From Candidatus Binatia bacterium (GTDB lineage: Bacteria; Desulfobacterota; Binatia; Bin18): a stretch of 64,000 nucleotides of DNA. The stretch lies in assembly GCA_022826945.1 (NCBI GenBank), contig JAJDTY010000037.1, positions 1-64,000 of the forward strand, written 5' to 3'. Position numbers and translations under genes: made by a program. The notes below the pieces were generated by a model. That model saw only the letters and a list, made by a program, of their open reading frames with translations, did no database searches and was not told the origin of the DNA. This document shows positions 17,966 to 30,520 of this stretch, piece by piece (position 1 is the stretch's first letter; every line of letters begins with the position of its first letter).

Positions 17966-18517
17966 CTATACCGTGTTCTGCCGCTCCCGGAGCTGTTTCA
18001 GATATTTCGTACGGGCCTGTTTCAAGAAGTTATGCGTTTCCGGCCAGCGATAGTCCGCATAGGTGTACACAAAAGGATGATATACAGCGTGGTGATAGAG
18101 GAGCGTCACCTCGGCATAGATACCCTGAGAGAGGTAGAGGCGATGGGCCTGAGCCTTGGTTGATGCCAGGACAAGCTTCGTCGTATCAATATAGCCAGGG
18201 TCGAGATTCACGCGGCGCGGTGAAGCTGGACCTGGTGGGACGGCAAAGTCGTATTCCAACTTGTTGGCTTCGAGTTTCAACCGAATCAGGTCTTCAGGCA
18301 TGATGAGTTGCTCAAACGTCACAAAACGCCGCAACAGAGGATCCCCCATCTCCGCTCGATAATAGTCCGTGGTCTCCCAGGGAAACACAGCGCTTTCCAA
18401 ATCAATCCGGCCATAAGCCGCTTCCAGCCGCGCAGTCGCCTGAGCGAAGAGGGTCGTATCGGCGGCGAGCAGGCCCATCAATAATTTCACGGGCCGGGGG
18501 AGGCCGGGCGTGCCCAT
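17966..18517 (-). CDS. DUF4416 family protein
   Basis: VKLLMGLLAADTTLFAQATARLEAAYGRIDLESAVFPWETTDYYRAEMGDPLLRRFVTFEQLI. Confidence 0.82.
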   Translation of the reverse strand: MGTPGLPRPVKLLMGLLAADTTLFAQATARLEAAYGRIDLESAVFPWETTDYYRAEMGDPLLRRFVTFEQLIMPEDLIRLKLEANKLEYDFAVPPGPASPRRVNLDPGYIDTTKLVLASTKAQAHRLYLSQGIYAEVTLLYHHAVYHPFVYTYADYRWPETHNFLKQARTKYLKQLRERQNTV

Positions 18518-18529
18518 CTGGGGAGGGAC

Positions 18530-19729
18530 CTACGGGGATTTCTTCAGGGCCAGCAGACGGTTGTAGACCGCATGGGCGACCGCGTCTTTGGACATGAGGG
18601 GGAGCGGTTCCTGCTGGCCGGCTCGGTCCAACAGCGTGACGATATTGGTATCGCCGGCAAAGCCTGCCCCTTCTTGCGTCACATCGTTGGCCACGATCAT
18701 ATCGAGATTTTTCGAGTGGAGCTTGCGCTCGGCATTTTGGAGGACATCTTCCGTTTCCGTGGCAAAGCCGACCAGCAGTCTATTGCCCTTGTCCTGACCG
18801 AGTCCGGCCAGAATGTCTGGATTGCGATCGAGTAGAATGGAGAAGTCGCCCTCTTTCTTTTTGATCTTCTGAGAAGCAACCTGGGCCGGTCGATAGTCGG
18901 CAATAGCCGCGGCTGAGACGACGATGGTGGCCCGAGGGTAGTGGGCGAGGACGGCCTGCTGCATTTCGAGGGCGGTGCGCACCGGACACAGACGGACCCC
19001 GAGCGGGGTAGCCAGCGCGGTCGGCCCGCTGACCAAAGTGACCTCCGCCCCACGTTGGTGGGCAATGCGGGCCATGGCAAAACCCATTTTCCCGGTTGAG
19101 CGATTGGTGATAAAGCGCACCGGGTCAATGGGTTCGCAGTTGGGGCCGGCCGTTACGATGACATGCTCCCCCTGCATATCTTTTTTGGTTAGCGTGGCTT
19201 CCACGTACTCGACAATCTGTTCAGGCTCGGCCAAACGACCCTTGCCTTCGTAGCCACAGGCCAGCTCCCCTTCCGCAGGTTCAATAACGTGGTGACCGAA
19301 ACGCTGTAGGGTCTTGAGGTTTTCCTGCGTTGCCGGATGGGCATACATATGGACATTCATGGCCGGCGCAACGACAACCGGAGCCCGCGTGACCAAGAGC
19401 AAGGTTGAAAGCAGATCGTCGGCAATCCCGTGCGTAATCTTGGCCAGGATATTGGCAGTTGCCGGCGCAATAAGCACAAGGTCGGCGGTATCCGCCAGTC
19501 GGATATGCCCAATTTCGGATTCTTGTGTCAGGTCAAACGTATCGGTTGACACCGGATTGCCGGACAGCGATTGCAGGGTAAGCGGGGTAATAAATTCCTG
19601 AGCGTTTTTAGTCATCACCACGCGAACCGTGGCCCCTGCCTTGACCAGGAGGCGGACGAGCTCGGCTGCCTTATAGGCCGCAATGCCGCCGCTGACTCCA
19701 AGAAGGATGTTTTTGTTTTGTAGTCCCAT
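18530..19729 (-). CDS. coaBC: Bifunctional phosphopantothenoylcysteine decarboxylase/phosphopantothenate-cysteine ligase
   Basis: MGLQNKNILLGVSGGIAAYKAAELVRLLVKAGA...PAMNVHMYAHPATQENL...TAGPNCEPIDPVRFITNRSTGKMG. Confidence 0.93.
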   Translation of the reverse strand: MGLQNKNILLGVSGGIAAYKAAELVRLLVKAGATVRVVMTKNAQEFITPLTLQSLSGNPVSTDTFDLTQESEIGHIRLADTADLVLIAPATANILAKITHGIADDLLSTLLLVTRAPVVVAPAMNVHMYAHPATQENLKTLQRFGHHVIEPAEGELACGYEGKGRLAEPEQIVEYVEATLTKKDMQGEHVIVTAGPNCEPIDPVRFITNRSTGKMGFAMARIAHQRGAEVTLVSGPTALATPLGVRLCPVRTALEMQQAVLAHYPRATIVVSAAAIADYRPAQVASQKIKKKEGDFSILLDRNPDILAGLGQDKGNRLLVGFATETEDVLQNAERKLHSKNLDMIVANDVTQEGAGFAGDTNIVTLLDRAGQQEPLPLMSKDAVAHAVYNRLLALKKSP

Positions 19730-19960
19730 GTTGATGGCAGCGCCCTCCGCTCCCTCCACTTTTTTCACCGTATTATGCATCATACGGGGGAAAAGAGGCG
19801 GGGGGCAAGGTCTTGGGCCGGATCACCGCTCCTCGGACAGTTGGGCATTTTCGCTTGAATTGACAAGATGTTTGCACTCCTTGACGTTTTTCCTGCCTTT
19901 GGCATTATGTGGGAAGCCTCAGGACGGGTCTGAGGAAATGTCGTCCGATTTGAGTGTAAT

Positions 19961-20947
19961 GTGTCTGCCAAAGCCAGTCTCTCGCAACCAGCTTCCTTTT
20001 CGCCACAGGACTGTGTCGCCGCTGAGCTTGAGCAGGTTGAAGAACGGCTGACCGAACTCCTCCAATCCCGCGAACAACTGCTGAGTGACATCGGGCATTA
20101 TCTTGTTGGGGCAGGTGGGAAACGCGCACGGCCAACTGTGGCCCTCATGGTGTTTCGCGCCTGTGGCGGGAAAAATGTGAATGACATCGTTGATGTTGCC
20201 ACCGCCCTGGAACTTATTCATTCCGCCTCTCTCCTCCATGACGACATTATCGATGAAGCAGAAACCCGGCGGGGGAAAGAGTCGGCCCTGCACCGCTTTG
20301 GATTGGCAGAGACCTTAATAGCCGGGGATTTTTTATTTGGACGGGCTTTTGCGCTGTGCGGTCGTTTTGAGGAAAAGGTCATTACCTGGGCGACGGACGC
20401 CTGTATCAGCCTGACCGAAGGAGAAGTCTTGCAAGACCGCTTGCGCCACGACCCGAACGTGACGCGGGACGATTATCTGGAAATCATCGAACGTAAAACC
20501 GCCTCGCTGTTTGCCCAGGGGGCGCGGATGGGAGCCCATCTTGCCGGGGCGTCGCCGGCTGTTGTGGAGAGTCTGGCCGAGTCCGGCTACTGCCTGGGTA
20601 TGGCCTTCCAGATTGTTGATGATGTACTGGACGTGGCCGGCGATGGCAACCGGACGGGCAAGCCAACCGGAGCCGATCTCAGAGACGGCAATCCGTCGCT
20701 GCCGCTTGTGCTGGCGCTCGCCCGTGACTCTGAGGTCAAGCGTGTCTTTGAGAAACAGTCGCCGAGTCAGCAGGAAATTGACAGCGCCCTGGAGCAGGTT
20801 CGCCGCTCTGGGGTGCTCGATGAAGCCACGCGCATGGCCCACGCTTACAGCAAGCAGACCCTGAGGGCTTTAGAAGTGTTGCCGCCGTCGCCCTATTACG
20901 ACGGTCTTGCTTTTTTTGTCTCCCAGCTTGTCAATCGAACTGCCTAG
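19961..20947 (+). CDS. Polyprenyl synthetase (trans-prenyltransferase)
   Basis: GGKRARPTVALMVF...ELIHSASLLHDDIIDEAETRRGKES...FQIVDDVLDVAGD. Confidence 0.92.
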   Translation: MSAKASLSQPASFSPQDCVAAELEQVEERLTELLQSREQLLSDIGHYLVGAGGKRARPTVALMVFRACGGKNVNDIVDVATALELIHSASLLHDDIIDEAETRRGKESALHRFGLAETLIAGDFLFGRAFALCGRFEEKVITWATDACISLTEGEVLQDRLRHDPNVTRDDYLEIIERKTASLFAQGARMGAHLAGASPAVVESLAESGYCLGMAFQIVDDVLDVAGDGNRTGKPTGADLRDGNPSLPLVLALARDSEVKRVFEKQSPSQQEIDSALEQVRRSGVLDEATRMAHAYSKQTLRALEVLPPSPYYDGLAFFVSQLVNRTA

Positions 20948-20965
20948 GCATATCCTTGACAGGTA

Positions 20966-21820
20966 ATGGCCGCTGACTCGCCACACGCACGACTTGCCCA
21001 GATTACCCACTCCCTGCATGCGTATGCAAAGGAGTTGCAGGCTGGCGGAGTCGAGGGCTTCCCGCCCGCTCCGTCCGTCACACATCCACCCTCTTCGACG
21101 ATACCGGCTGGCCAGGACTCGCCAGGATCAATCGCCGACAGTCGGGTGGAAATGGTCGAATATCAGTCTCAACAGGCCACTGACGCACCCGCCCCGACCA
21201 CGACTTTTCCGGCTTCGGACGCGGCTGCTTCAACAGCCCCAGCCGGGGAAGCCTCTCTGGCTGCGGTCAATACACTCGCCGAACTCCGCACCGAGATCGG
21301 CGACTGCCAGCGCTGCCGTTTGTGTGAAAGACGCAATACCATCGTCTTTGGGGTGGGGAATCCCGATGCAGAGATCATGTTTATTGGTGAAGGGCCGGGC
21401 TACGAAGAGGATAAACAGGGTGAACCCTTTGTTGGACGGGCCGGGCAGTTGTTGACGCAGATCATTACCAAAGGCATGCAAATGCAGCGCTCGGACGTTT
21501 ATATTGCCAATGTCGTCAAATGCCGTCCGCCTGAGAATCGGAACCCTGAACCTGATGAAATTGCGGCGTGTGAGCCCTTTCTTGCCAAACAGTTGGAGAT
21601 CATTCGGCCCAAGGTTATTATTGCCTTAGGAAAATTTGCCGCCCAGACGCTGCTGAAGGATGCGACCCCCATCACCCGTTTGCGCGGGAAGTGGCAGTCC
21701 TATCATGGGATAAAGCTGATGCCGACCTTGCATCCGGCCTATTTGCTGCGCAATCCGAAAGATAAGCGTCTGGTGTGGGAAGATATTAAAGCGGTACTCC
21801 GGGAAATAGGGCGTCTCTAG
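20966..21820 (+). CDS. Uracil-DNA glycosylase, Fe-S type (type 4) with long low-complexity N-terminus
   Basis: CQRCRLCERRNTIVFGVGNPDAEIMFIGEGPGYEEDKQGEPFVGRAGQLLTQII...LMPTLHPAYLLRNP. Confidence 0.91.
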   Translation: MAADSPHARLAQITHSLHAYAKELQAGGVEGFPPAPSVTHPPSSTIPAGQDSPGSIADSRVEMVEYQSQQATDAPAPTTTFPASDAAASTAPAGEASLAAVNTLAELRTEIGDCQRCRLCERRNTIVFGVGNPDAEIMFIGEGPGYEEDKQGEPFVGRAGQLLTQIITKGMQMQRSDVYIANVVKCRPPENRNPEPDEIAACEPFLAKQLEIIRPKVIIALGKFAAQTLLKDATPITRLRGKWQSYHGIKLMPTLHPAYLLRNPKDKRLVWEDIKAVLREIGRL

Positions 21821-21821
21821 C

Positions 21822-23165
21822 GTGCGAAAGCGTTGCCGTACAGTTCGACTCGTCCGACTCTTTTCCTGTGTCTGTCTCCTGACGGGCCTGGGCATGCTTC
21901 TCGCTATGTCCGCCCAAAGTCAGCATGCCCATATCAACCGGATTGTTATCGACGCCTCGATCAATCCGGCGGTGGGTGACTTCATTCACGAGAATATCGA
22001 TCAGTCGGCCCAAGAGGGGGCTCTAGCGCTGATTATTCAGCTCGATACCCCAGGCGGCTTGCTGAACTCGACCAAGAGCATCGTCAAGGACATGCTGGGC
22101 GCTCCGCTGCCTGTTCTCCTGTACGTCTCGCCCAGCGGGGCGGGCGCTGGCTCGGCGGGTGTGTTTATCACAATGGCCGGTCATATTGCCGCCATGGCTC
22201 CGGGCACAACCATAGGCGCGGCGCATCCGGTTGCCAGCGGCGGACAAAATATAGAAGGCGATATGCGGGAAAAGATCGAAAACTTCACCGTGTCCTTTAT
22301 CGAATCCATTGCGCAGCGGCGGGGCCGCAATGTCGAGTGGGCAGAGAAAGCGGTCCGTGAAAGCGTTTCGATCACCGAGGTCGAGGCGCTGGAGAAGAAC
22401 GTTGTTGATTTTGTTGCGACGGATGTCCACGATTTGCTGAATCAGTCCAGCGGACGGTCCGTTGAGGTTGGTTCGGAAAAGATCACCCTGGATTTCAGCC
22501 CGGCCCAACTGGATGAGGGTCGTTTCAATATTGTTACGGTCGAAATGCGGTTGAAGCATAAGGTGCTGAATATCCTGGCCGACCCCAATATCGCCTACCT
22601 GCTCATGATGGCCGGTATGCTGGGTTTGTATCTTGAATTCTCGAACCCCGGCCTGTTGCTCCCCGGTCTGGCGGGCGGTATTTGTTTGATTCTTGCGCTG
22701 ACGGCCTTTCAGGTCCTACCCATCAATTATACCGGGCTGGTCTTAATCGGACTGGGCATGGCGCTGCTCGTAGCGGAGATGTTTCTCCCCAGTTTCGGTA
22801 TCTTGGGTGTCAGCGGCATTGCCGCCTTTGTGCTGGGCTCGTTGTTCCTGTTCGATACGCCTGACGCTGAGCTCGCGGTTGACCGCGGCATTATTTTTGC
22901 CGCCTCGCTGGCCGTGGGGACCTTCATGTTCATTGTCGGCTCGCTCGCCGTGAGGGCGTGGCGCCGCCCGGTCGCGTCAGGAATGGAAGGGCTCCAGGGA
23001 GAAATCGGTGAAGTGCGTACCCCGCTTACCCCGCAGGGAAAGGTCTGGGTGCATGGCGAGTACTGGACGGCTCAGAGTGACGAAGAGATTGAGGTTGGTC
23101 AAAAGGTCCAAATCGTCGAGGTCGATCATATGGTATTACGGGTACGCCGCGCAGCGAATTCATGA
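21822..23165 (+). CDS. NfeD-type membrane-bound (ClpP-class) serine protease
   Basis: ALIIQLDTPGGLLNSTKSIVKDML...YVSPSGAGAGSAGVFITMAGHIAAMAPGTTIGAAHPV; C-terminal TM and OB-like domain. Confidence 0.91.
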   Translation: MRKRCRTVRLVRLFSCVCLLTGLGMLLAMSAQSQHAHINRIVIDASINPAVGDFIHENIDQSAQEGALALIIQLDTPGGLLNSTKSIVKDMLGAPLPVLLYVSPSGAGAGSAGVFITMAGHIAAMAPGTTIGAAHPVASGGQNIEGDMREKIENFTVSFIESIAQRRGRNVEWAEKAVRESVSITEVEALEKNVVDFVATDVHDLLNQSSGRSVEVGSEKITLDFSPAQLDEGRFNIVTVEMRLKHKVLNILADPNIAYLLMMAGMLGLYLEFSNPGLLLPGLAGGICLILALTAFQVLPINYTGLVLIGLGMALLVAEMFLPSFGILGVSGIAAFVLGSLFLFDTPDAELAVDRGIIFAASLAVGTFMFIVGSLAVRAWRRPVASGMEGLQGEIGEVRTPLTPQGKVWVHGEYWTAQSDEEIEVGQKVQIVEVDHMVLRVRRAANS

Positions 23166-23183
23166 CGAAGAGGGGGATACTCC

Positions 23184-23978
23184 ATGTTTGGTTTTGGTCC
23201 GGCAGCAACATTTCTGGTTATTGGTCTGGTACTTCTGGCAAGCGGCATCAAGATTCTGCCCGAATATGAGCGGGGGGTTATTTTCCGACTCGGCCGTCTG
23301 GTGAAGCATCGCGGGCCGGGGCTGATCTATGTGATCCCGTTGATTGAACGCATGGTCCGGTTGGACATGCGGACGATCACCCTGGACGTACCCCCACAGG
23401 ACGTGATCACCAAAGACAACGTCTCGATCAAGGTGAATGCCGTCCTCTATTTTCGCGTTCTGGAGCCGAATAAGGCCACGATTGAGATCGAGAATTATCT
23501 GTTCGCCACCTCGCAACTGGCCCAAACGACGCTGCGGAGTGTCTGCGGTCAAGCCGAACTGGACGAGTTGCTGTCCGAGCGGGACAAGATTAACGCCCAC
23601 CTACAAGAGATCGTTGACACCCAGACGGACCCGTGGGGGATTAAGGTCTCGCTGGTTGAGGTGAAACATATTGACCTGCCCCAGGAGATGCAACGGGCGC
23701 TGGCAAAACAGGCCGAGGCCGAGCGTGAACGCCGGGCCAAAGTGATCAATGCCGAGGGGGAATTCCAGGCGGCCCAGCGGCTGGCTGACGCCTCGGGGAT
23801 TATCGAACAACACCCGGTCGCACTCCAACTCCGCTATCTGCAAACACTTTCTGAAGTCGCAACGGAGAATAACTCAACCACCCTCTTCCCGGTGCCGATT
23901 GATCTCTTGCAGCCATTTCTGCGCGGGATGGGAGGATCGGCACCGACGGACAGCCCGCCAGATAATCCGACAGCCTAA
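23184..23978 (+). CDS. SPFH/Band 7 family slipin
   Basis: [72 protein letters not shown]; operon with NfeD. Confidence 0.93.
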   Translation: MFGFGPAATFLVIGLVLLASGIKILPEYERGVIFRLGRLVKHRGPGLIYVIPLIERMVRLDMRTITLDVPPQDVITKDNVSIKVNAVLYFRVLEPNKATIEIENYLFATSQLAQTTLRSVCGQAELDELLSERDKINAHLQEIVDTQTDPWGIKVSLVEVKHIDLPQEMQRALAKQAEAERERRAKVINAEGEFQAAQRLADASGIIEQHPVALQLRYLQTLSEVATENNSTTLFPVPIDLLQPFLRGMGGSAPTDSPPDNPTA

Positions 23979-24018
23979 GATGCCTTTCTTGCGAGTCGAT
24001 TGACTCAATATGTATCTT

Positions 24019-24040
24019 CCCCTCCCTTACGGGGGAGGGG
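24019..24040. repeat. Intergenic palindrome cccctccc-ttac-ggggagggg
   Basis: Inverted repeat between slipin and queA. Confidence 0.6.
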
Positions 24041-24057
24041 TCTGTTATCCCTCCTGA

Positions 24058-25095
24058 ATGGACCTTGCTGATTTCGACTACGACCTGCCAGCCGAGTTAG
24101 TCGCTCAAGAGCCGGCGAAACAACGCGATCAGTCCCGTCTGCTGTATGTTGGACGTGGCGACACTTCCCTCTCGCATCATCGGTTTTCGGACCTGCCCGG
24201 CCTGCTGCCCAAAGACTGTGTGCTGGTCTTGAACAACACCAGGGTTATCCCGGCTCGGTTACGCGGGAAGAAAACGACCGGCGGAAAAGTCGAACTCCTC
24301 CTGGTTCGACGCACCGCTGCTGAGGGAGCAGTCTGGCAGGTCTTGTGTAAAGGCGGCCAGAACCAAAAAGTCGGTGGGCGGATTAATTTTGCGGATAATT
24401 TTTGGGGCAAGTGGGTGGAGGCACCGAGGGCAGGGCAGGGAAGTATCCGCTTCTTCCCGGAAAAGAAATTTCAGCAACTTGTTGAACAACACGGAGAAGT
24501 CCCGCTTCCGCCGTATATCAGGCGCCCGCCAGGCCGGCACGCCGCAGACCAGGAGCGCTACCAAACGGTATATGCCCGGCAACCCGGTGCGGTCGCCGCT
24601 CCGACTGCCGGGCTGCATTTTACGCCGACATTACTCGATGAGTTGGTACAGAAGGGCATTCAGCTGTGCTTTGTCACCCTGCACGTTGGTCTGGGCACGT
24701 TTCAACCTATTCGGGTAGAGCAGGTTGAGACGCATACGATGGGAACCGAATTGTATGAAATCGATGCGGCAACCGCAGAATGCCTTAACACGGCCAAAGC
24801 ATCAGGGAGAAAAATCATTGCCGTTGGAACAACCACAACACGAGCGCTCGAATCATCAGCCCAACAGGCGGGCCATGTCCGACCCGGACCGAATCAGTCC
24901 GATTTGTTCATCTATCCCGGCTATGAATTTCGGGTGATAGACGGCTTGATTACCAATTTCCATCTCCCCCGTTCGACCTTGCTGTTACTGGTGTCCGCCT
25001 TTGCCGGGCGCGAGCGCGTACTGCACGCCTACGCAGAAGCAGTCAAGCATCGCTATCGATTTTACAGTTATGGGGATGCGATGTTGATTGTATAG
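24058..25095 (+). CDS. queA: S-adenosylmethionine:tRNA ribosyltransferase-isomerase
   Basis: MDLADFDYDLPAELVAQEPAKQRDQSRLLYV...GTTTTRALESSA...FHLPRSTLLLLVSAFAG. Confidence 0.93.
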   Translation: MDLADFDYDLPAELVAQEPAKQRDQSRLLYVGRGDTSLSHHRFSDLPGLLPKDCVLVLNNTRVIPARLRGKKTTGGKVELLLVRRTAAEGAVWQVLCKGGQNQKVGGRINFADNFWGKWVEAPRAGQGSIRFFPEKKFQQLVEQHGEVPLPPYIRRPPGRHAADQERYQTVYARQPGAVAAPTAGLHFTPTLLDELVQKGIQLCFVTLHVGLGTFQPIRVEQVETHTMGTELYEIDAATAECLNTAKASGRKIIAVGTTTTRALESSAQQAGHVRPGPNQSDLFIYPGYEFRVIDGLITNFHLPRSTLLLLVSAFAGRERVLHAYAEAVKHRYRFYSYGDAMLIV

Positions 25096-25137
25096 GCAGG
25101 ACAGAAGGTGTCCCGAACATGCCTGAATAGGTCCTCG

Positions 25138-25638
25138 TCATGCGTCTATAGGAACCCCGGCAAAGCTCTTTATCCAGTTGCTCTGTTCAAGAGTATCCGG
25201 GACGGCACAGCCCCGTGCTTGGTGAATTTGAGCCAGGGCAGCTTCCGGGTCTACCCCGGCTGAGACAAGTAAGAGGGCTGCTATAAGGCTTGAGCGTCCA
25301 ATTCCTTGCCGGCAATGGACGGCTACGGATTGGCCAGCTTCAAGTGCTTTCTCCAGTTTCCTTACTAAGTCAGTCGTTGCCTTTCGTGATGTAGGGACCC
25401 CTCGGTCCTGGATGGGATAGGCGTGGAATTGGATGCCCCGGGCCCGACACAAAAGCTCTTCCTGATGTAGTTCAAGCTCAGTATTTTCATCGTGGGTGAG
25501 GAGTGAAACCATTACATCGAGCCCGGCTTCCTGCCAGGAGCGGACTTCCTCTTCGAGCCAGTCGCCTCCGCGCGGACGCGGGACAATGGCCAGACGACCG
25601 CGCCAGGGGCCTTCTATCCAGTACGCCGTTGTTCTCAT
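25138..25638 (-). CDS. Dual-specificity/tyrosine phosphatase-like protein
   Basis: SVAVHCRQGIGRSSLIAALLLVSAG (CX5R motif). Confidence 0.85.
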   Translation of the reverse strand: MRTTAYWIEGPWRGRLAIVPRPRGGDWLEEEVRSWQEAGLDVMVSLLTHDENTELELHQEELLCRARGIQFHAYPIQDRGVPTSRKATTDLVRKLEKALEAGQSVAVHCRQGIGRSSLIAALLLVSAGVDPEAALAQIHQARGCAVPDTLEQSNWIKSFAGVPIDA

Positions 25639-25682
25639 AAAAGTCTATTCGTTACGGCAGCGGCTCCTCGTCAAAGTTCTCC

Positions 25683-26048
25683 TCAGGACCGTTGGCTTCC
25701 CACCGTCCGCCAAACACCTTGTACTTTATTCCGCATTATCACCAGTAAACCTGGCCAGTCGGTCTCAGCGACCTGTTCAATTGCCTGCATGACACGCTGG
25801 TGAATCTTGTGGCGATTTGGCTGTCGCAAACGGACGATCAAAATCTCATAGTGTTCCGAGGTACGATACTGTGTGAATCCCTTATCTGTTGTAATCAGCA
25901 ACCGCCTTTCCCTCTGGACCATCTCCCACAGTGCGTCGTCTTGTATCCCCTCATCAGGAGTCCCGCGAATATCGCGTATCTCATGATCCACGAATGCAGG
26001 CGCTCGCACGGTCATTGCAGGGATATGTTCATCAACGAAGATTTTCAT
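25683..26048 (-). CDS. DUF5615-type PIN-like protein (putative toxin)
   Basis: MKIFVDEHIPAMTVRAPAF...DDALWEMVQRERRLLITTDKGF; overlaps the upstream DUF433 gene by 4 nt. Confidence 0.83.
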   Translation of the reverse strand: MKIFVDEHIPAMTVRAPAFVDHEIRDIRGTPDEGIQDDALWEMVQRERRLLITTDKGFTQYRTSEHYEILIVRLRQPNRHKIHQRVMQAIEQVAETDWPGLLVIMRNKVQGVWRTVGSQRS

Positions 26049-26281
26049 GCCTCGCCCGAAAACGTTTCTAGCGGGCTCACTTCTTCCTCTGCGAGAACGG
26101 CTGCATAGTCAAAGCAGGCAAGGATGTCTTCCTGCGTTAGTGAGGGATATTCTCTGAGCATGTCTTCGACAGTATCCCCATTAGCCAGCATACGGAGGAT
26201 AAGATGTACGGGGATTCGAGTCCCTTTAATACATGCCTGTCCGTGACAAACCTTTGGATCAATAGAAATACGCTCGTACAT
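26045..26281 (-). CDS. DUF433 family (putative antitoxin)
   Basis: RISIDPKVCHGQACIKGTRIPVHLILRMLANGDTVEDMLREYPSLTQEDILACFDYAAVLAEEE. Confidence 0.92.
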   Translation of the reverse strand: MYERISIDPKVCHGQACIKGTRIPVHLILRMLANGDTVEDMLREYPSLTQEDILACFDYAAVLAEEEVSPLETFSGEA

Positions 26282-26458
26282 GCCCTGTTCCCCTTTTATC
26301 TCAGGCTCTACCGGGAAGCTTCCTCAGCTCCAATTGGCTCCTCCGATATCACGAGTTCAGACCGGAAGTTAAACCGGCGAGTGCTTAGCAGTAGCGATTC
26401 GCTCCCTACCCGCATAACGCCTATCCTTCTTACACTTCAACGGTAGCCCCACACGTAG

Positions 26459-28022
<1,564 letters not shown>

Positions 28023-28023
<1 letters not shown>

Positions 28024-29588
28024 TGCCCCAAGGTCTGCGCTATCGCCTCCTTTTGATTGTCGGTCTCGCGCTGTGGGGGATCCTCTATCTCATCCCGTCT
28101 TTCAGTTCCGTACTGCCGGGTTGGTGGCCGTCCTTTCTGCCCTCCCACCATATTCGGTTAGGTCTCGATCTGCGTGGCGGGACGTATTTATTGTTGACGG
28201 TCGACCTGGAGAAGGCCGTTGAAAACAGTCTGGACCAGTACGCCGAGGAATTCCGGCGGGCGCTGAGTGAAGCCGGGGCTGGTATCGTCGATATTCGGCG
28301 AGCAGGCAACACCTTACGCTTTTCCGCGATATCCGAATCAGACCGAACGATAGTGCGGGAGATTCTGGCCGACCGCTTCCCCATTCTCGAGCCGCGGATC
28401 GGCACCGGTTCGAGTGCGGATATTGTCGTTGACCTTGACAGCCGCCAGATCGAAGCACTCCACCAGTACGCGGTCGATCAATCCCTGGAAACCATTCGCA
28501 ACCGGATCGACCAGTTCGGTGTGGCAGAACCCATTATTCAACGCCAAGGCGATCGGGATATTCTGGTCCAACTGCCCGGCATTCAGGACCCCGAACGCGC
28601 CAAGGAATTGATCGGTAGAACCGCGGTATTGGAATTCAAGCTGGTGGCGGAAGAGGGCAGTACGCGCGAGACCGAGACCCTGAATGGTCAAGACCGAGAC
28701 CCGCTGAGCGGGGAGCCGATTCGGACTACCTACACCCTGGAAAGACAGACCTTGCTTTCTGGTGATGGGGTGGCCGATGCCCGTGTGCGTCCCAGCGTAG
28801 ATATTGAGGGGCCATACGTCGAGCTGATTCTGAACAACCGCGGGGCTGAGACCTTTGAAGAAATAACCGGGGCCAACGTCGGCCGCCGTTTAGCCATTGT
28901 GCTGGATAATACCGTGTACTCGGCTCCCGTGATTCGCGATCGGATCGGCGGCGGACACGCCTCCATCACGGGTGGGTTTGACATTAGGGAAGCCCGTGAC
29001 CTCGCCATTGTCTTACGCGCCGGTGCGTTGCCTGCGCCTGTCACCATCGCCGAGGAGCGGACAGTCGGACCGTCTCTCGGGCGGGACTCGATTGAACAAG
29101 GAACCATGTCTTTTATTATTGGCGGGATCTTGGTCGTGGTCTTCATGGTCGTGTATTACAACCTCGCCGGCCTCTTGGCCGACCTCGCGCTGGCCTTGAA
29201 TATCCTGCTGCTCCTGGCTGCTCTGGCCATGTTCGACGCGACCCTGACCCTGCCGGGTATTGCCGGTATTGTCCTCACCGTGGGTATGGCGGTGGACGCC
29301 AATGTGCTGATCAACGAGCGTATGCGAGAAGAGGTGCGACTCGGCAAAGGGGCGCGGGCTGCGGTAGACTCCGGCTATGAACGCGCCTTGCCGGCTATCT
29401 TTGACTCGAATATCACCACGTTTTTATCGGGTCTGATTCTGTTTCAGTTTGGGTCCGGTCCCATCAAGGGCTTCGCCGTTACCCTGTGTATCGGGATCAT
29501 CAGCACGGTGTTCACGACGGTGTTCTGCACGCGGGCGGTGTATGACTATTTTCTGGTGCGGCGGCGGTTACACACCCTGAGCGTCTGA
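28023..29588 (+). CDS. secD: Protein translocase subunit SecD
   Basis: IRLGLDLRGGTYLLLTVD...NRIDQFGVAEPIIQRQGDRDILVQLPGI; SecD/SecF signature. Confidence 0.95.
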
Positions 29589-29617
29589 GCCGGGCAAGCA
29601 GTGAAGAGTATGAGACC

Positions 29618-30520
29618 ATGGAACTGATTAAAGCTGTCACAACGATTGATTTTCTGCGCTACGCCAAAGGCGCGTATCTGTTTTCCGCTCTGCTTATCCT
29701 GCTCGGCATCACCGCCTTTTGGTACCGGGGCGGGTTGAACTATGGGGTTGATTTTGCGGGCGGGACCATCGTCCATGTCAAATTCAGCCAGCAGACCGAT
29801 GCGGCGAGCATTCGTGCTGTCGTCTCTCAAACGGATATTTCAGATATCACGGTCCAGGATTTTGGGCAGAACGGGGATGAATTCCTGATTCGGATCCCCA
29901 AGTCGGAAACGGGCGCGGAAAACTTCTCGAATCGGATTCGCCAGAGTCTGGCCGATGGCTACGGTCCTGAGGCGTTCGACGTCCGACGGGTCGAAAGCGT
30001 CGGTCCGAAAGTCGGGAGAGATTTACGGCGGAAAGGCATTCTCGCCGTGGTGTTCGCCACCTTCATGATGGGCGGCTATATTGCTTTCCGATTTGAACCC
30101 CGGTTTGGGGTGGGTGCGGGTGTCGCCCTGATCCATGATGTCTTGGTGACCACCACCGTCTTGCTCGTAGCAGACGTTGAGTTCGATCTGACCGTTGTGG
30201 CCGCGCTGTTGACTGTCATCGGTTATTCGGTCAACGACACGGTCATTGTGTGTGACCGTGTGCGAGAAAACATGCGCAAGCTGCGCCGTGAGACCATGCG
30301 GACGATCATCAACCGGAGTATTAACGAAACTCTGAGCCGCACGGTGATTACGACCGGGACGGTCCTTATGGTCATCCTGGCCCTTTTCTTTTTAGGGGGC
30401 TCGGTGATCCATGCCTTTGCACTCGTCTTGCTGGTCGGGATGACGGTCGGTACGTACTCTTCCATCTATGTTGCCAGTCCGGTTATCCTGCTGTGGGAAA
30501 GGGAGACCGCCAGGCAGTGA
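29618..30520 (+). CDS. secF: Protein translocase subunit SecF
   Basis: GLNYGVDFAGGTIVHVKF...YSVNDTVIVCDRVRENMRK. Confidence 0.94.
   Translation: MELIKAVTTIDFLRYAKGAYLFSALLILLGITAFWYRGGLNYGVDFAGGTIVHVKFSQQTDAASIRAVVSQTDISDITVQDFGQNGDEFLIRIPKSETGAENFSNRIRQSLADGYGPEAFDVRRVESVGPKVGRDLRRKGILAVVFATFMMGGYIAFRFEPRFGVGAGVALIHDVLVTTTVLLVADVEFDLTVVAALLTVIGYSVNDTVIVCDRVRENMRKLRRETMRTIINRSINETLSRTVITTGTVLMVILALFFLGGSVIHAFALVLLVGMTVGTYSSIYVASPVILLWERETARQ

Noticed and set aside
26290-26455. 'gaccggaagttaaac' stretch resembling part of 5S rRNA
   Set aside because: Only a short match; surrounding sequence does not form the 5S structure and no rRNA neighbours are present.
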